In this document: positions 1-64,000 of the stretch, one piece after another
Layout of the letters: each line of letters opens with the position of its first letter
Numbering within the stretch: position 1 is the stretch's first letter
Assembly: GCA_963556495.2 (NCBI GenBank)
Contig: OY747711.1
Span: 33,722,414 to 33,786,413 of the forward strand
Source of the DNA: Valencia hispanica
Taxonomy: Eukaryota; Chordata; Actinopteri; Cyprinodontiformes; Valenciidae
Direction of reading: 5' to 3'
DNA length: 64,000 nucleotides
The notes under the pieces: generated by a model
What the model saw: the letters and a program-made list of their open reading frames with translations, nothing else
What the model was told of the DNA's origin: nothing
Database searches by the model: none
Translations under genes and position numbers: made by a program

Positions 1-689
1 CTAACACTTACTCACTCAGTATCTTTGGAGACTGAGCAAGAAATACATGCCACTACATGTAAGAAAAGAGGAATTGGAGTTCAGTAACTATAAATTAATT
101 GGCAATGCGGAGCAAACAATTCTGTTAAAAGAGCAGCTTCTCCATCCAGCATCCTGTCTCCTCCTTCACTGTGGAGGTCATGTGAATGCTGACTGTTGGC
201 AATCAGAAAAAGGAGGTCATGTGTTTCAGAGCAAGTGGGAATCTGTGGGAGTCCCACATTCCTCTGGAAAATATGACCAAATGTCTTTAAATATCTCCAC
301 ATTCACACACCAGGAAGCCAGGAACAGCTCTGTACAACAGTCATTTGTAGCATGTCTGGCTGAATTTCTGAGGCGTTTGTGATCTAGTCTATTTCTTTTG
401 TGCAGTTAATTCTTTCTAACAAGGAAGTAGACTTAAGCATTACTATCGTTCTGTTCACAAGAAGACCAAAAAAAAATATCAAGCAGGCAGTAACAGTTTA
501 GGGTTCTTTAATAATTTAAACGTGATGTTGATTAAGGATCAGTTTGGGTGCAATTAAGCTTCTACACAGCAGCAACAGTTTTTTTTGAATGATCAATTTT
601 ACTTAAATGTGCCATTTTATGACCATTTTGACATATTTCTGAAGTAATATTGTGTAACAGTAAATCTCTCCTCTAAATAATAGGTAGCA
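1..689. other. intron sequence, nothing recognised
   Basis: AT-rich intron of ank3. The small open frames here do not resemble any protein I know and have no splice context. Confidence 0.6.
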
Positions 690-849
690 GTGCATGCGCG
701 TATGGGGGTTCGGTTGGGGCGAGGGGGGTATAAATGTGATTCTGCTTTTAAATCAGTGGGGGATGGATGGGAATGTGGTTTATGTGGGGTCATTTTAATC
801 GGTAAAGCACTTTGAGTTGCACTGTTTGTATGAAAAGCGCTTTATAAAT
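690..849 (+). repeat. LINE/SINE-like 3' tail
   Basis: The segment ends in aaagcactttgagttg...gcgctttataaataaagtttgattgaag, a tail shared by many fish L2/CR1-type elements. Only the 3' end is present. Confidence 0.55.
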
Positions 850-1167
850 AAAGTTTGATTGAAGTTTTAGATTACCTTAATATTGGTAGGGAGTGGGTCT
901 GCAAAATAGCTGGTGGCTTGAAAGCCAACGTACGGTGCAATGGTCACTACTATACAAGATGTTTTCATCATTGGTCCCAAGGCTCTGGAACTCCCTTCCT
1001 CTGTCTCTTAGATCAGCAGACTCAGTGGTGTAGTTTAAAGGCCAGCAAAAATCCTATCTTTTTAGAATTGGGTTTGTTTAATTTTGTGTCTTGTATTTTT
1101 GTTTATTGTTCTGTAGGAAAACACTGATTTTTATCTTGAAAGGTGCTATAAATATATACTGTTTTAA
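850..1167 (+). repeat. degraded L2-type LINE 3' end
   Basis: The sequence preserves the end of an L2-type reverse transcriptase (tcccaaggctctggaactccc, then gatcagcagactcagt and aaggccagcaaaaatcctatctttt, in broken frame) followed by a short 3'UTR ending aaaggtgctataaatatata. It leads straight into the tetranucleotide array. Confidence 0.6.
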
Positions 1168-1357
<190 letters not shown>

Positions 1358-2204
1358 GCAACAGTGACTATGGGCTGTCTCAGATAAAACAAAACTTGTA
1401 TTAATAAATTGTTCGCTGCACATTGTGCCACCACCCCCATCCCCATCCCTTCCATTAATTATATTGGAGCTCTTTTCTTTGCAGGCTGTTAAACTGAACA
1501 TGAACTTTTCTCCATCTTGTATTGTCAACTGTGCGCATGCTTTTTGAGATCTCTTTTGCAGTCGTGTGCTACCACTTACAATGCGAACTTGAAATCAAAT
1601 TACATTCAGTAACCTTTCTAGCTCATTATCATGTGAGTGTGCAGAGTTGGAGCGATAATCCTGACACATACAGCTAGGCAAGGGTCAGACAACACATGAA
1701 ACAGATGAAAAAAATCTTCACTGTCCATTGTTTTACTGAAACAGTTGACACCTGCCTGACCTAAGCTTTAGCCACAATAATTTCCTTTAATAAAAGTCTT
1801 TTAATTGAACTGGACAGTGAAAAGTTGGCTGTGCATGTTTTAAAATCACATCTTATCTCTGTAAACCCTGGATTTATTGTGAGTCTCTTCTTCTGTGCTA
1901 AATATGGAGTAGTTAAAGGAATAGTTCATCTTTTTGTATACATGGTTTTTAAACAGTTATAAACCAAGTTTATCTTACCCTTTGTAAATTACTCATGTAG
2001 CGTCCTCTTTTTTATGGTACAATGGTTAGATTAGATTTCGGGCAGATATGTGAAACACTATAATGCTAAAACTAAAAACATTTAAAAAATAAAAAACTAA
2101 TACAATTGCATTTATTTTTAAACTAAGAACTCTCTTTCATTCTTTATTTCTTATTTTTACCCTGTACTTATCTCCACTGGTTGTCTTTACCCTGTGTCCA
2201 ACAG
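1358..2204. other. intron sequence, nothing recognised
   Basis: AT-rich sequence between the (CTTA)n array and the exon at 2205. No coding or repeat signal was seen apart from the acceptor. Confidence 0.6.

Positions 2205-64000
<61,796 letters not shown>

Overview
The window carries the 3' two-thirds of one vertebrate gene, ankyrin-G (ank3), on the + strand. It lies in the genome of a ray-finned (teleost) fish. The gene call rests on eight terminal ankyrin repeats, a ZU5-ZU5-UPA spectrin-binding unit, a single uninterrupted giant exon of about 7.2 kb with blocks nearly identical to human giant ankyrin-G, and a death domain, all in collinear exons with matching phases. The fish call rests on the mobile elements: an intact Rex3 (RTE) retrotransposon, a fish-type L1, tRNA-headed SINEs, several Tc1-like copies and hAT-like and pogo-like remnants.

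Layout. 1-20069: intron sequence plus exons for ankyrin repeats 17-24 and the first linker exons; the largest intron here (8515-18252) holds an L1 element split by a full-length Rex3. 20070-25394: an intron with two candidate alternative first exons (23163-23181 and 24825-24906). Both sit in CpG-rich sequence and both splice in phase to the exon at 25395, which would give ankyrin-G forms without ankyrin repeats. 25395-34930: short linker exons, including a 12-nt microexon, a candidate 45-nt cassette and a 33-nt optional exon. 36377-43987: ZU5-1, ZU5-2 and UPA exons, one intron using a GC donor. 44511-46887: short exons. 48059-55219: the giant exon. 56191-58656: death domain. 60423-61288: an in-phase Pro/Ser/Thr-rich open exon ending in a stop, a candidate alternative C-terminus. 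63729-64000: start of the usual C-terminal regulatory exon, cut by the window edge.

Functionally, the repeats anchor membrane proteins, ZU5/UPA joins beta-spectrin, the giant exon supplies the long unstructured insert of the 270/480-kDa neuronal forms at axon initial segments and nodes, and the death-domain/C-terminal part is regulatory. Alternative promoters, tiny exons, the giant cassette and two possible C-termini make this a strongly combinatorial locus. No other protein-coding host gene, tRNA or rRNA was recognised; all remaining open frames outside ank3 and the retroelements look like chance or repeat-derived frames.
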